In this document: piece after piece, positions 51,792 through 62,964 of the stretch
How the letters are laid out: each line of letters begins with the position of its first letter
How positions within the stretch are numbered: position 1 is the stretch's first letter
Assembly (NCBI RefSeq): GCF_964204645.1
Contig: NC_134028.1
Coordinates: 13,195,263-13,259,262, forward strand
Length of the DNA stretch: 64,000 nt
Direction of reading: 5' to 3'
Origin: Tubulanus polymorphus
Taxonomy: Eukaryota > Nemertea > Palaeonemertea > Tubulaniformes > Tubulanidae
Program-made: the position numbers and the translations under genes
The notes under the pieces: generated by a model
The model's input: the letters and a program-made list of their open reading frames with translations, nothing else
What the model was told of the DNA's origin: nothing
The model's database searches: none

Positions 51792-52620
51792 CTTCATTGA
51801 AAATAAAATAAAGAAATCAGAAGAGCATGATTGAGAAAAATATGTTTACACACAACACCAAGATCCTTCAATGGTGGACAATGTAATCACATGTAAATAG
51901 CATTGGATACTAGCATCTACTCAACTATGGAATCTTTGAAGCAAAATAGTTTCACATACAGCAAACCTTGCTTAATTCTTATCTCTTGGGACCATGGTTT
52001 TTACTAAGAATTAGACATTTTGTGGATTATACGTAATTTGTATTTTCTATGAATTATGTATAATTCCTAGAATTAACGATTACCTATTTAAATCGTAGAA
52101 ACTATGAATAAAAACCTGCTATAAACTGTTTCCTCTGGCATTGGAACAAAAATTCTGCATGCCACGGCCATTAATTATTTCAACATAACTGGCAGAAAAA
52201 TATGTTGTGTGTCTGCGGCATGCTCAGTGCTAAAGACTAACGGGTAATTGATAAGCTTGCCAATCACTGCCTGCAAGCGGAACGATTGAATACGTATTTA
52301 CTCCTTTAAGAAGTTGTTTAAGATTTCTAAATTCTTTCTGGTGTAAAGCGTTGATACTGTTATACAATGAAAATACAATAGATAGCCAGGACTAGAACTG
52401 TGAATATCGTGAAGGAATGATGGTGTTTTATAGATTCTATATATAGGCTATGAGCACTGAGTACGCAGTGGTCATCGTGAGCTGCATTATGGAAATCTGG
52501 CTGCATGTAGCAAATGTCACCAGAGGCACCCAACTATGCTACAGTTCCAGTCAATCTGATAGTGCTATGCATAGGGATAGTGATAAGGAGCAGTAGACTG
52601 ACGCAAGCAATGAGATGGTG
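51792..52620. other. SEC31 upstream intron, no exon recognised
   Basis: The exon that should precede TNLLATG was searched for on the minus strand and not seen. A dispersed repeat shared with 7490-7645 lies at 52280-52450. Confidence 0.5.
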
Positions 52621-52626
52621 TGTAGA

Positions 52627-53190
52627 TTTTACAAGCACCATGTGTACAGCACCTCCTAGAGGTCAAATTTGGGGAATGGCTCTATAACTTCTTAGCCTTG
52701 GCCCATAGTATCTACATACCAAGTTTTGTTAACATCAGACTATAATTGTAGGACAAGTAGCGATTTAAAGATTTTACAAGTAACCTGTACAGCACCCCCT
52801 AAAGGTCAAATTGGGAAAACAGCTTTATAACCTTTTGTCCCTTGGCCTGTAGTATGAGTATACCAAATTTCGTCATGACTGGATTATCATTGTATGACAA
52901 GTGGCGATTTAAAGATTTAACAAGCGCCATGCGTACAGCGCCCCCTAGAGATAAAATTGGGAAGACGGTTCTATTCCTTTTTAGCCCTTGGCCCACAGTA
53001 TCAACATACCAAATTTCGTCAAGATAGAACCATAATTGGACATAATAGGACAATTGGCCATAATAGGACAAGTAGCAATTGAAAGATTTTACAGGCACGA
53101 TCCGTACAGCGCAAAAATTGGGAAATTGGCTCTATAACTTTTAAGCGCTTGGCCCATGTTAGCTTCATACCAAGTTTGGTCAAGATCAGA
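52627..53190. repeat. Degenerate tandem array, about four units of 140-170 bp
   Basis: Units begin near 52627, 52773, 52915 and 53087 with variants of TTTACAAGCACCATG.GTACAGC, followed by CCCTAGAGGTCAAAT, CTTGGCCCATAGTAT and TACCAAATTTCGTCA. Units are clearly diverged, so the array is old. Confidence 0.75.
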
Positions 53191-53402
53191 AAAGAGCTGT
53201 AGCAAATATAGCTGCAAAGCAGCGATGACGGGTTTTCTGCAAAGCCATTAAGGATGATGGGGAATTGTAGTAAATTGAAATACCGATACATAGAATAAAA
53301 TGCATTGACAGATTTGAACCCAATATGGCCTTCAAACTCCATGATACTCTATTATCAGCAGGCTTAAAAAATGGATCTGTCCTATTAAGAACTCATCTTA
53401 AC

Positions 53403-53640
53403 CCTTAACCTGCCGGCAGCTTTAATGTGAAGTCCTGTGTCTGCCAGGTGATTTGCGTGTTAATGAAATTGACTCATCAAATCCTCATAACTTCAAAACT
53501 ATCGTATATAGGGCATTGAAACTTCACAAAGTGGTAGTTTATAGTCATAGCCACGGGATAGTGCTGAAAAATTAAACTTCCGATTTTTTAAAGAGGGGGT
53601 ACACTGGGTGGGGTCATTTTTGGGGGTAAAGCACAATTTT
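53403..53640 (+). repeat. Dispersed repeat shared with 18595-18840
   Basis: Same order of CTTAACCTGCCGGC, AATCCTCATAACTTC, GCATTGAAACTTCAC and the G-rich tail. Confidence 0.7.
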
Positions 53641-54306
53641 GTGTTACATTGTCGATATTCATAAACAAAGACTCTGTAGATTACTGCATGCATCGTTAAA
53701 ACCTTTATTATGCTTCTTATTACAGTCTAAATGTTTGAATCTACATTAATATCCCAAAATATCGAATTTATGGGCCGTTTCTGAGGTCAAAATTCTTCAA
53801 AATATCAAAATGAAAAATTACTACCAGGTTCGGATTCTCGAGTATCGGCAATGCCATGCGTTAAGAACTAAGTCTCAATGCGCTGCGAGGCGCTTGTGGC
53901 ATAAAAACAAACTTTAAATGCGAGATAGGTCGGGCTGTCGACAACAGTCGCCCACCGCAGTTCCCCAGTGTGTCACCTACAGTCGTCTACGGCAAGTTAA
54001 GGGTTGAGTCGATAGATTCAGTAAATTTACAGAGAAGAATGTATTATGATTTGGAATAGATTGAAGGAGTTAATCTTTTTATTGAAATATTTGAATAAAT
54101 ACATATATTGTAGTGTAGATTCAATCAACAAATTATGAATTAATTTGGTTTGGGTTTTCGAGCCGATGGATTACAAATTCTTTTGAAATAATAATATGTT
54201 TGTGGAACAAAAACCTACTGACTCTGCATTAGATCCTGCTCTCGACGGTTAAATAATCGAAAGGAAACCTAATTTCTCTCCATCACAACATCAAACGATC
54301 ATGCCC
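53641..54306. other. Upstream intron, nothing recognised
   Basis: AT-rich sequence with GTAAATTTACAGAGAAG-like stretches. No gene or repeat family identified. Confidence 0.4.
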
Positions 54307-54350
54307 TGGTGGATAGAAAATCGACACAACCTAATGTTTTCTATCCACCA
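54307..54350. repeat. Perfect 14-bp inverted repeat (hairpin)
   Basis: TGGTGGATAGAAAA at 54307-54320 pairs exactly with 54337-54350 over a 16-base loop. A diverged half-copy (GGCCGATAGAAAACA) lies at about 54400. Confidence 0.8.
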
Positions 54351-54710
54351 CAGCAGACACTGTTTACTTCCACTACACGTGCACTGTGAGATCTGCTGTG
54401 GCCGATAGAAAACAATGATCTCCCAGTTAAAAGGCGAACTATTTCTGGGTTTTTTCCAAATATCCGTCATTTTAAGATTGGGCAAACTGCTAGTCGAAAT
54501 GCTGAAACTGCGGGTGAAACAGCTTAAATGATAACGCTGAAAGAATTTCTGGACATAATGACATAATGTAAACATCAAGGCGCCATCTACTGACATATCG
54601 GCGCATAAGCCACGGCGCGAAAATGTCTTTGAGGAATGGGATTGTCTTTTTCGCTACGTGAAACAAAACATCTTCTTCTTGGCGGGGATGGTTGCACCAT
54701 ATTGAATCCG

Positions 54711-57678
54711 TCAAAGAACAGAGGCTTAATTTGTGATACTGCCCAAATAATAGGAACAGGACTTTGTAATTCAAAATAGGGTATCAGAAATTCAATTATC
54801 ATGTCAAATTACTTCTAAATACTCTATTCTTGGCTCAAATTATATCCTAGATAATTGAGTTAGAGCTGTTTTGCACTGTAAATACATAAATTCATGTTTA
54901 ATTCAATGTCAATAATCACATGTGTACTGTTTACTAATACTTTACTTATTTATCATTTATATCTCATTTTTTATTGTATAAAAGCAACAATGTTTAAAGT
55001 CATTAGGAGCAATAAAGGTATTTTTGATTTCAATTTCAATTTTCTTGGAACATCCTCACTTGCCCGGGTTTTATTGCCTCCTGAAGTTCACGCCTAAACA
55101 AAGCCTGGCCGCAGACCCTTCATTAGCCTATTATTACACTTCCATAGATTTCTTTAGTGCCGCTGAGCAGCCACCAGTCTATGTATGAAGCCAATCACAT
55201 CAGATACGTTGTTTTTCGCTGGCAGGTTTGCTCTATCAATGCTTCACATCCGATTCCTTAGACGTATCGGCCCCACTCTGCGCGGTTGCGCCCCCGCGCG
55301 GGATTTACGCGAAGCAGCAAACACAAACATGGCTACTCTCTCAATTTTCAATGATAGAAATCGTGTGTGCATTTCAATTATTTCGGCTATTAGGGTTTTA
55401 AGGCACAATATAAGTTGATGATGTGATATGGCGATGTCAATTAATGATAATTTCGCAGTGAAGCTAGTCACGAACGGTGTCGATTGAGTGTACAGCTGCC
55501 AAAAACACTGAAATGTGCGTAGTTGTGTAACTATTTGCAGTGAATTGCAGACGAAACATGAAGCCTTAACGGCCGTTAAAAAAAAATTATACCAATCGCA
55601 ATTGTAAAATAAAAATGAGATAGAAACTAAGTTAAAATTCTGGCCATTTCTAAAATATTATTACTAATTTTTAGTCAGTGCCGAACGTTTAGTTTTCCAA
55701 CAATAATGAGGGGTGGTAGGTAGTCATGCAATTCAAGTCATCATTTATTACACGTTACTTCCGTGTTGTTGAAAATCTCGCGAGTCCTGGACCAAACCCC
55801 ATTGAACAATGTGATCTTTGTGCTGGCCACAAATGCACACAGATCACACTACACTACCCATTACACACTCCAGTACCCACAGCTTTCATGTATCCATCCA
55901 AATATTTAGAGTGTCTTTCTTCCTGGATATAGGCTCTAGTGGCAACCTGTCCACCCAGGAAATCTTAGACCGGAGTAATACAGCAATAAGGTCTGCGGCA
56001 GGTTTTGTGTCGGTGTGAACTTCGGCAGGAGGCAATTAAACCCCTGCAAGAGCATGCTTTAAGTTAGGGTACAGTGCTCAAGTTAGTGAAAAAAAATGTA
56101 ACAATGACAGCATAATTTGGCTATCGTATTTGAATCAACGTGTATTTTATTAGTCTAATTTGAGTGAGAACAGAATTCCGGGTGGGGTAGGTGTTCAAAG
56201 AACAGAGGCTTAATTTGTGATACTGCCCAAATAATAGGAACAGGACTTTGTAATTCAAAATAGGGTATCAGAAATTCAATTATCATGTCAAATTACTTCT
56301 AAATACTCTATTCTTGGCTCAAATTATATCCTAGATAATTGAGTTAGAGCTGTTTTGCACTGTAAATACATAAATTCATGTTTAATTCAATGTCAATAAT
56401 CACATGTGTACTGTTTACTAATACTTTACTTATTTATCATTTATATCTCATTTTTTATTGTATAAAAGCAACAATGTTTAAAGTCATTAGGAGCAATAAA
56501 GGTATTTTTGATTTCAATTTCAATTTTCTTGGAACATCCTCACTTGCCCGGGTTTTATTGCCTCCTGAAGTTCACGCCTAAACAAAGCCTGGCCGCAGAC
56601 CCTTCATTAGCCTATTATTACACTTCCATAGATTTCTTTAGTGCCGCTGAGCAGCCACCAGTCTATGTATGAAGCCAATCACATCAGATACGTTGTTTTT
56701 CGCTGGCAGGTTTGCTCTATCAATGCTTCACATCCGATTCCTTAGACGTATCGGCCCCACTCTGCGCGGTTGCGCCCCCGCGCGGGATTTACGCGAAGCA
56801 GCAAACACAAACATGGCTACTCTCTCAATTTTCAATGATAGAAATCGTGTGTGCATTTCAATTATTTCGGCTATTAGGGTTTTAAGGCACAATATAAGTT
56901 GATGATGTGATATGGCGATGTCAATTAATGATAATTTCGCAGTGAAGCTAGTCACGAACGGTGTCGATTGAGTGTACAGCTGCCAAAAACACTGAAATGT
57001 GCGTAGTTGTGTAACTATTTGCAGTGAATTGCAGACGAAACATGAAGCCTTAACGGCCGTTAAAAAAAAATTATACCAATCGCAATTGTAAAATAAAAAT
57101 GAGATAGAAACTAAGTTAAAATTCTGGCCATTTCTAAAATATTATTACTAATTTTTAGTCAGTGCCGAACGTTTAGTTTTCCAACAATAATGAGGGGTGG
57201 TAGGTAGTCATGCAATTCAAGTCATCATTTATTACACGTTACTTCCGTGTTGTTGAAAATCTCGCGAGTCCTGGACCAAACCCCATTGAACAATGTGATC
57301 TTTGTGCTGGCCACAAATGCACACAGATCACACTACACTACCCATTACACACTCCAGTACCCACAGCTTTCATGTATCCATCCAAATATTTAGAGTGTCT
57401 TTCTTCCTGGATATAGGCTCTAGTGGCAACCTGTCCACCCAGGAAATCTTAGACCGGAGTAATACAGCAATAAGGTCTGCGGCAGGTTTTGTGTCGGTGT
57501 GAACTTCGGCAGGAGGCAATTAAACCCCTGCAAGAGCATGCTTTAAGTTAGGGTACAGTGCTCAAGTTAGTGAAAAAAAATGTAACAATGACAGCATAAT
57601 TTGGCTATCGTATTTGAATCAACGTGTATTTTATTAGTCTAATTTGAGTGAGAACAGAATTCCGGGTGGGGTAGGTGT
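54711..57678. repeat. 1484-bp segment duplicated head-to-tail
   Basis: Unit 1 is 54711-56194 and unit 2 is 56195-57678. All ORFs and motifs recur at an offset of exactly 1484, and I noticed no base difference between units. TCAAA begins unit 1, sits at the junction, and recurs right after unit 2 (57679), which fits unequal exchange at a 5-bp match. The repeated small ORFs are not credible genes. Confidence 0.95.
55059..56050. mobile_element. ~990-bp MITE-like element inside each duplicated unit (second copy 56543-57534)
   Basis: The left end CTTGCCCGGGTTTTATTGCC and the reverse complement of the right end, CTTGCAGGGGTTTAATTGCC, begin imperfect inverted repeats of about 70 bp that continue through CTCCTG..AAGTTCAC and CCGCAGACC. 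There is no transposase and no target duplication was identified. The second copy simply reflects the tandem duplication. Confidence 0.6.
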
Positions 57679-58109
57679 TCAAAAGCAGTCAAGGCGCTGT
57701 TGAGAATCTACAGATTCAAAATGGCATCTCCGTGAAATAACCAATCCGAATTTATAGCGTTAACTATGCAGGAGGGAAGAAGGCCAAAGAGTGACAAGTC
57801 GGTCCAGCGAGTCACCAAATGATTTCAATTCAAAGAACTTGACGTCCAATAACTATCATAAAAACAAAATCACAAAGGATACCATCACTAAGTATCACTG
57901 CTGCTGCCATCAGGCTTTATTGGTGCAATGGGTAGGTATTTTCAACTGACTTTAGGCCTGTTAATATAGGCGACGACATGGTAACACGACGCTTCAATCA
58001 CAAAATCCCAGGGCAGTGTAGAAACAGATGAAGCATCTACAATAAGTACAGAAGACAGTGTAACAATAATAAGTTCAAAACATGCCATTTTGAACAAAAA
58101 GTGGGTCAT
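57679..58109. other. Upstream intron, nothing recognised
   Basis: Unassigned sequence between the large duplication and the next tandem array. Confidence 0.4.
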
Positions 58110-58580
58110 AAGTCAGCCATCTTGAATTGGAGAAGTTCCGAGAACAAAACAGTTCCATTCAATATTATCATACACATACACCATAAAAATGTCATTAATT
58201 TATCCCAAAAGTAGATTGCGTCGGCCATCTTGAATCGGATAAGTCCCCAAAACAATAAGGTTTTATATCATACTATCATACACATCTAATATAAATTTCA
58301 TGAAATTTTCTCAAACGATTTTTTAGTTATCACGTACATGTGTGAAAAATAGGTCATAATTCGGCCATCTTGAATCATAGATTCCCCAAAAGAGTTCCCC
58401 ACCATACCACCATACATGCACATACCATAACAATTTCATGAAATCATGTCAAATGGTTTTTGATGTTTCGTGTACACAGAGAGTGTCAAAAGTAAGTCAT
58501 AAGTCGGCCATGTGGAAAGAGGTCCACAGTAAATTGGAAATGGAAAGCAGTATCGTCGACGCATAAAACAGGCAAGGGAC
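58110..58580. repeat. Degenerate tandem array of CGGCCATCTTGAAT units
   Basis: Units of roughly 105-145 bp start at about 58116, 58219, 58363 and 58504 with CGGCCATCTTGAATC-like sequence and share CATCATACACAT and ATAAATTTCATGAAAT-type blocks. Related phrases occur in the hairpin-ended repeats. Confidence 0.65.
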
Positions 58581-58602
58581 GCTTAATCTGGTCACAATTG
58601 TA

Positions 58603-59455
58603 ACAAGAGCTCCAAGGGGCACTATGGCCAGCCTGTCAGCTTTTCATAAAATGACAAATGATGATGCATTCTGTGGGTTAAATTTGTCAAAATACACTCC
58701 CAGCTCAGAGTCAATACCTAATAATTTACACAATAAAATCGTAGAATACAAAAGAAGCACAGGCAGCGACTGGATCTGGCAGGAACAAATACCTCAGATA
58801 AAATCTTTTCCCTTGGTCTTATTGATTTTAATGCCGAATAGAATTGAATTTTCTGAAATTTGCTCAATAAAACAAAATTGAATTGGAATTGATGTTTTCA
58901 TTTGTTCAATTAAGTAAAATTGAATTGAATTTGATACTTTTTTTGCGGAATAAAATTTGATTGAATTTGTAGTTTGAGCACATGGCTAATAAGCATATTA
59001 AGGTCATCTATCTGATTTAAGAAAAAGCTATTTTTCCCAGACTTTGCACAATGTTCAATGATATTTTCTGTAGTGCTAATAAAAATATTCTTCCCAAAAA
59101 CCAAATCAACTAAAGCTTTCACAGAAATCGATCTTGAAATACAATTGAAGATCTTAAAATAAAACATGGTAGACGATACCACCGGTTCACGTGAACACCT
59201 GCTGATTTCTGCGACTAAGCCAATCATAGAGGAGTCTTTGCTTTCTGATTGGCTTTTCAAAACCAATATTTTTGCGATCAGATTTTCGTGAAAAAGCTCA
59301 TATAAATTTTAACGAGGCCCTCTTTCAAAATTCAGCTACGTAGAGTTTGGAGAATGCATAATGCTTTAATGAATGATTTGTATGAATATGTGCTCAGTTG
59401 CCCAGTAAAAGAGCCTTTACTCTGGAAACCGTGTCATTTAAATTTGCTCCATTTG
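58603..59455 (+). repeat. AAGGGGCAC repeat followed by composite module 3
   Basis: AACAAGAGCTCCAAGGGGCA at 58603 starts the head; ATGATGCATTCTGTGGGTTA follows. From about 58830 the sequence matches module 3 of 10895-12370 and 20520-21140. This copy is uninterrupted, unlike the one at 19610-21140. Confidence 0.7.
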
Positions 59456-61570
59456 TAGTGAATGCCAATTACAAAGCCTATAAAAGATTATTGTGCACTG
59501 GTACAAATCGGATAACAAAACGATTGTCAACCACAAACCCTATCACTGTTTTCCGTTCTTTTGATATTAGAATAGGGATTGGCCATTATTTATTCGGTTG
59601 GTAAATTTCGTTTGATTTTTGTATAAACCAACCACACCAGTTTGATTTAAAGATACCAGTTGCAGACAAAGAAATAGCAGGAATTAGGAATAGTGTATAC
59701 ATGAAATTGCATATTTTGATTTTTAAAAATATCAAATTAATTGATTTGCTAGTGTAATTGACTGCAGTGATGGCAACTAGTAACTGTTGATTGGTTAAGC
59801 AGCCAACTTTAGAGCACATTGATGCTATTAGGCTACCCAAACTAATTGTCTCTGTGAGAGTCTCTGTGAGTTCACGGAACAAAGTGTTCACCTTGTGCAT
59901 CTGTGCTCAAAATGAGACAATTGATCGAATAGACACTAGTCCTTAAACACAGGCAGTCGCTAGAATGATTGGCAGTTGTTTTGAAGGGAGCCAATTTCCT
60001 GGAGACTTAAACTGGGCCACCCGTCCGAGGCAAATTTTCACGCGATGCACACTGACTGCAGTAGGCCTACATTTAAATATAGCCACTGATCACAGCTTTC
60101 ATACTATGATTGATATCAGACGAGATATTTCATAGCCGTCGCAGGATTCTTACTCAGTCGGATGCGATGGCCGACGGCTTATTTTGAATGAGTATTTTGA
60201 AAGCCCCGTAAATTACACAGTACACACGGCGATTGATTGGATAAATTGAATTGAAACACATCGCACGAGTAAACGCACAATTTATGAAATTTTTATGGTC
60301 TATGACAGTGTACCTTTACTTCTTCATCCTGTAAACTATATCATCAGCACTCTACGATATAAATAATTACTTACTGCGTAAAATAAATGCTAAATCGAAA
60401 GAAAATCTAACAGTCTAATGTCATTCAGCACGGCACCGGGTCTGGGCCAATTAAATTGTGCGCGCCACGACGATGTAGCGGATCGATTGAATCTCCAGTT
60501 TTTTTATGGCCTTACATTGATTGACAGCGGGAGATCAGCTAACTGCAGGGAGCATTTATTTTACATCAATTTAACAATGTGCAACGGCCTTCTGGACGTT
60601 TTATGAAACAATATGCTCCTTGGAATTTTTCTTAAAATCGCCAAAATTCGTCGATTTCTCTTAAATGAACGCGAAATTCAAAATTCCATTTCCAACAGAT
60701 TTTAGCCACATGATCAAGCTACATGTTGCACATAAAAATTGTAGATTGCATGACTTTGGGTCAAAGTTACAACCTCATTTGTTAGCAAAAAATTCGATTT
60801 TTGGACCCATTACAACATCTATAATACTATACTAAATATAAATCAAAATTTGGATAGAAGATGTATGAGGTTGACAAAATGCGCCTGCGGATATGTGAGA
60901 GTGCTGCATATACTATCATTGCCGTGTCACTGTGCTATATATAGACTCGCTCAGGTGATTACTAACACACACAGCCATATATTGTTACCTATATTCGCAC
61001 ACACGCGGCTGACTGCTGACGCGCGTATAAACAAATGTACTAGCAACGCAGTATTAGATTGACCGCAATTTCACAAGTCAGAATACATCCATCAACAAAA
61101 TGTCAAAAAAATACAATATACTGATTTTTTTTCTAGAAATCAAAACAAATACCGGCTATGATTTTTTTTCTTAAGTATACAAATAAACACCGACTTGGAA
61201 GACAGACTACGAACCCTGCCATTGGTATCGTCATACTTGCTAGTTCAGATACTGAAATTAAATAGCCTACTCGCTTATATTCGTGACAACGAACAAATTA
61301 TGAGCTAACGTACGATACCTAGTCGAATAAATTGCCCGCCATTTTGTTTTGGGTTTCACATCAGGCTTTGCCAATGGGCTTCCCCAATTACATCAGACGC
61401 ATTACATTACTTCGTGCTAAAAAGCAGGTGGACTGAGGGTGATATCAGCCATGAACATTCCAACTACTGTAGCGTAAACATATAAAATAGTAATTCAGGT
61501 AGTGACTGCTGTTGTCCATAGGTAGCGTAGTTGTAGTCACTCTGCTGTGCCGGGGCGCTCGCTACAAGGG
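59456..61570. other. Upstream sequence, nothing recognised
   Basis: No convincing reading frame, RNA or terminal repeat. Short ORFs (60418-60606, 60850-61062) show no family resemblance. A small CTCTGTGAGAGTCTCTGTGA duplication lies near 59850. Confidence 0.4.
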
Positions 61571-61574
61571 TCCG

Positions 61575-62232
61575 CCTGGGTCGACCTCACTCGGGTAGTG
61601 AATACGGCAAGGAGACTCTTGTCTTCCCCAGGAAAGTAAATGGTACAAAATATGTAGAATATGTTCCTCTATTGAAAAATGTCGCTAAAAAGGGCGCTTA
61701 AGCAGTACGCTCTCCTCCAAACAGTCGCCTCCCTACTCCACGTAGCCTTAATCTGTGTGGCCAATACAGACCCCCCAACCCGCTCTCCTCAGAGTAATCC
61801 GCTTTAGAGGCTTTCCTCATACGAAACTCGCAGTGTTGATTACTCGGCGGATATGGCTACCCCCATTCCAAGTGCCCTCTCGCACATAGCTGTCCCCCGT
61901 CATCCTGGGTCGACCTCACTCGGGTAGTGAATACGGCAAGGAGACTCTTGTCTTCCCCAGGAAAGTAAATGGTACAAAATATGTAGAATATGTTCCTCTA
62001 TTGAAAAATGTCGCTAAAAAGGGCGCTTAAGCAGTACGCTCTCCTCCAAACAGTCGCCTCCCTACTCCACGTAGCCTTAATCTGTGTGGCCAATACAGAC
62101 CCCCCAACCCGCTCTCCTCAGAGTAATCCGCTTTAGAGGCTATCCTCATACGAAACTCGCAGTGTTGATTACTCGGCGGATATGGCTACCCCCATTCCAA
62201 GTGCCCTCTCGCACATAGCTGTCCCCCGTCAT
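61575..62232. repeat. 329-bp segment duplicated in tandem
   Basis: Units 61575-61903 and 61904-62232 begin CCTGGGTCGACCTCACTCGG. One difference was noticed (GGCTTTCCTC versus GGCTATCCTC). The unit is GC-richer than its surroundings and has no ORF of note. Confidence 0.92.
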
Positions 62233-62687
62233 CTCAGGAGCTAATTGCGACTCATGCCAGATCTGTCAAACTAGTCGTATGCATAAGTGTTGTACGTAGC
62301 GACGGTCAATAGGGGAACGATCCTCACGTAGAACTAAATGGGTTCGATGCAGCAGGAAAACAACAGAAATCCTCGTCCTTTCTTCCAGTGCTGGCGAATC
62401 AAATAAACGCAATATTCGAAGTTTGATTGGAATGTAGTACGAATTATTAAATATATATATATTTTCTTATAATACAAAGTTCATCGTTCTTGATGCCAAG
62501 GGGCCATCATGTCCACACGCAAAACACCTTGATTCTTTACATTTCGATATATAAAAAGAATGTGCCCTTCATGGCTTGCAAAGCCTTGGTACAGTCAATG
62601 TACGGTAGCATACAAAAGAGACGACCGAACGTCAAATAGAAGCGGTGGCTCTGGCGTGTATCTAATATAACTTAGGTCTCAGTAAAC

Positions 62688-62960
62688 GAGCGTTGAAGCT
62701 AATCAACGATTAAGATGTTAACGACGGAGCGTCAAATATTTAACAACGAGCGTGGTCGTTAATCAACGATAAGAATTATACGACGGAGCGTCAAATGGTT
62801 AACGACGAGCGTTGTCTTCAATCAACGATAAGAATTATACGACGGAGCGTCAAATAGTTAACGACGAGCGTTGTCGTTAATCAACGATAAGAATTATACG
62901 ACGGGGCGTCAAATAGTTAACGACGAGCGTTGTCGTTTATCAACGACAGCACGCCAAATT
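62688..62960. repeat. 59-bp minisatellite, four full units and a partial fifth
   Basis: Units start GAGCGT at 62688, 62748, 62807, 62866 and 62925. Each contains AATCAACGATAAGAATTATA and ACGACGGAGCGTCAAAT. The repeat is rich in CG dinucleotides and in CGTTGTCGTTAATCAACGA, which is a near palindrome. Confidence 0.92.
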
Positions 62961-62964
62961 CAAA

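Noticed and set aside
54894-57502. Pairs of identical small ORFs as a duplicated gene family
   Set aside because: They repeat only because the whole 1484-bp segment is duplicated. They have no family resemblance, lie on both strands and overlap a MITE-like element.
62688-62960. CRISPR array
   Set aside because: Units are contiguous 59-bp repeats with no unique spacers, in a eukaryotic genome.
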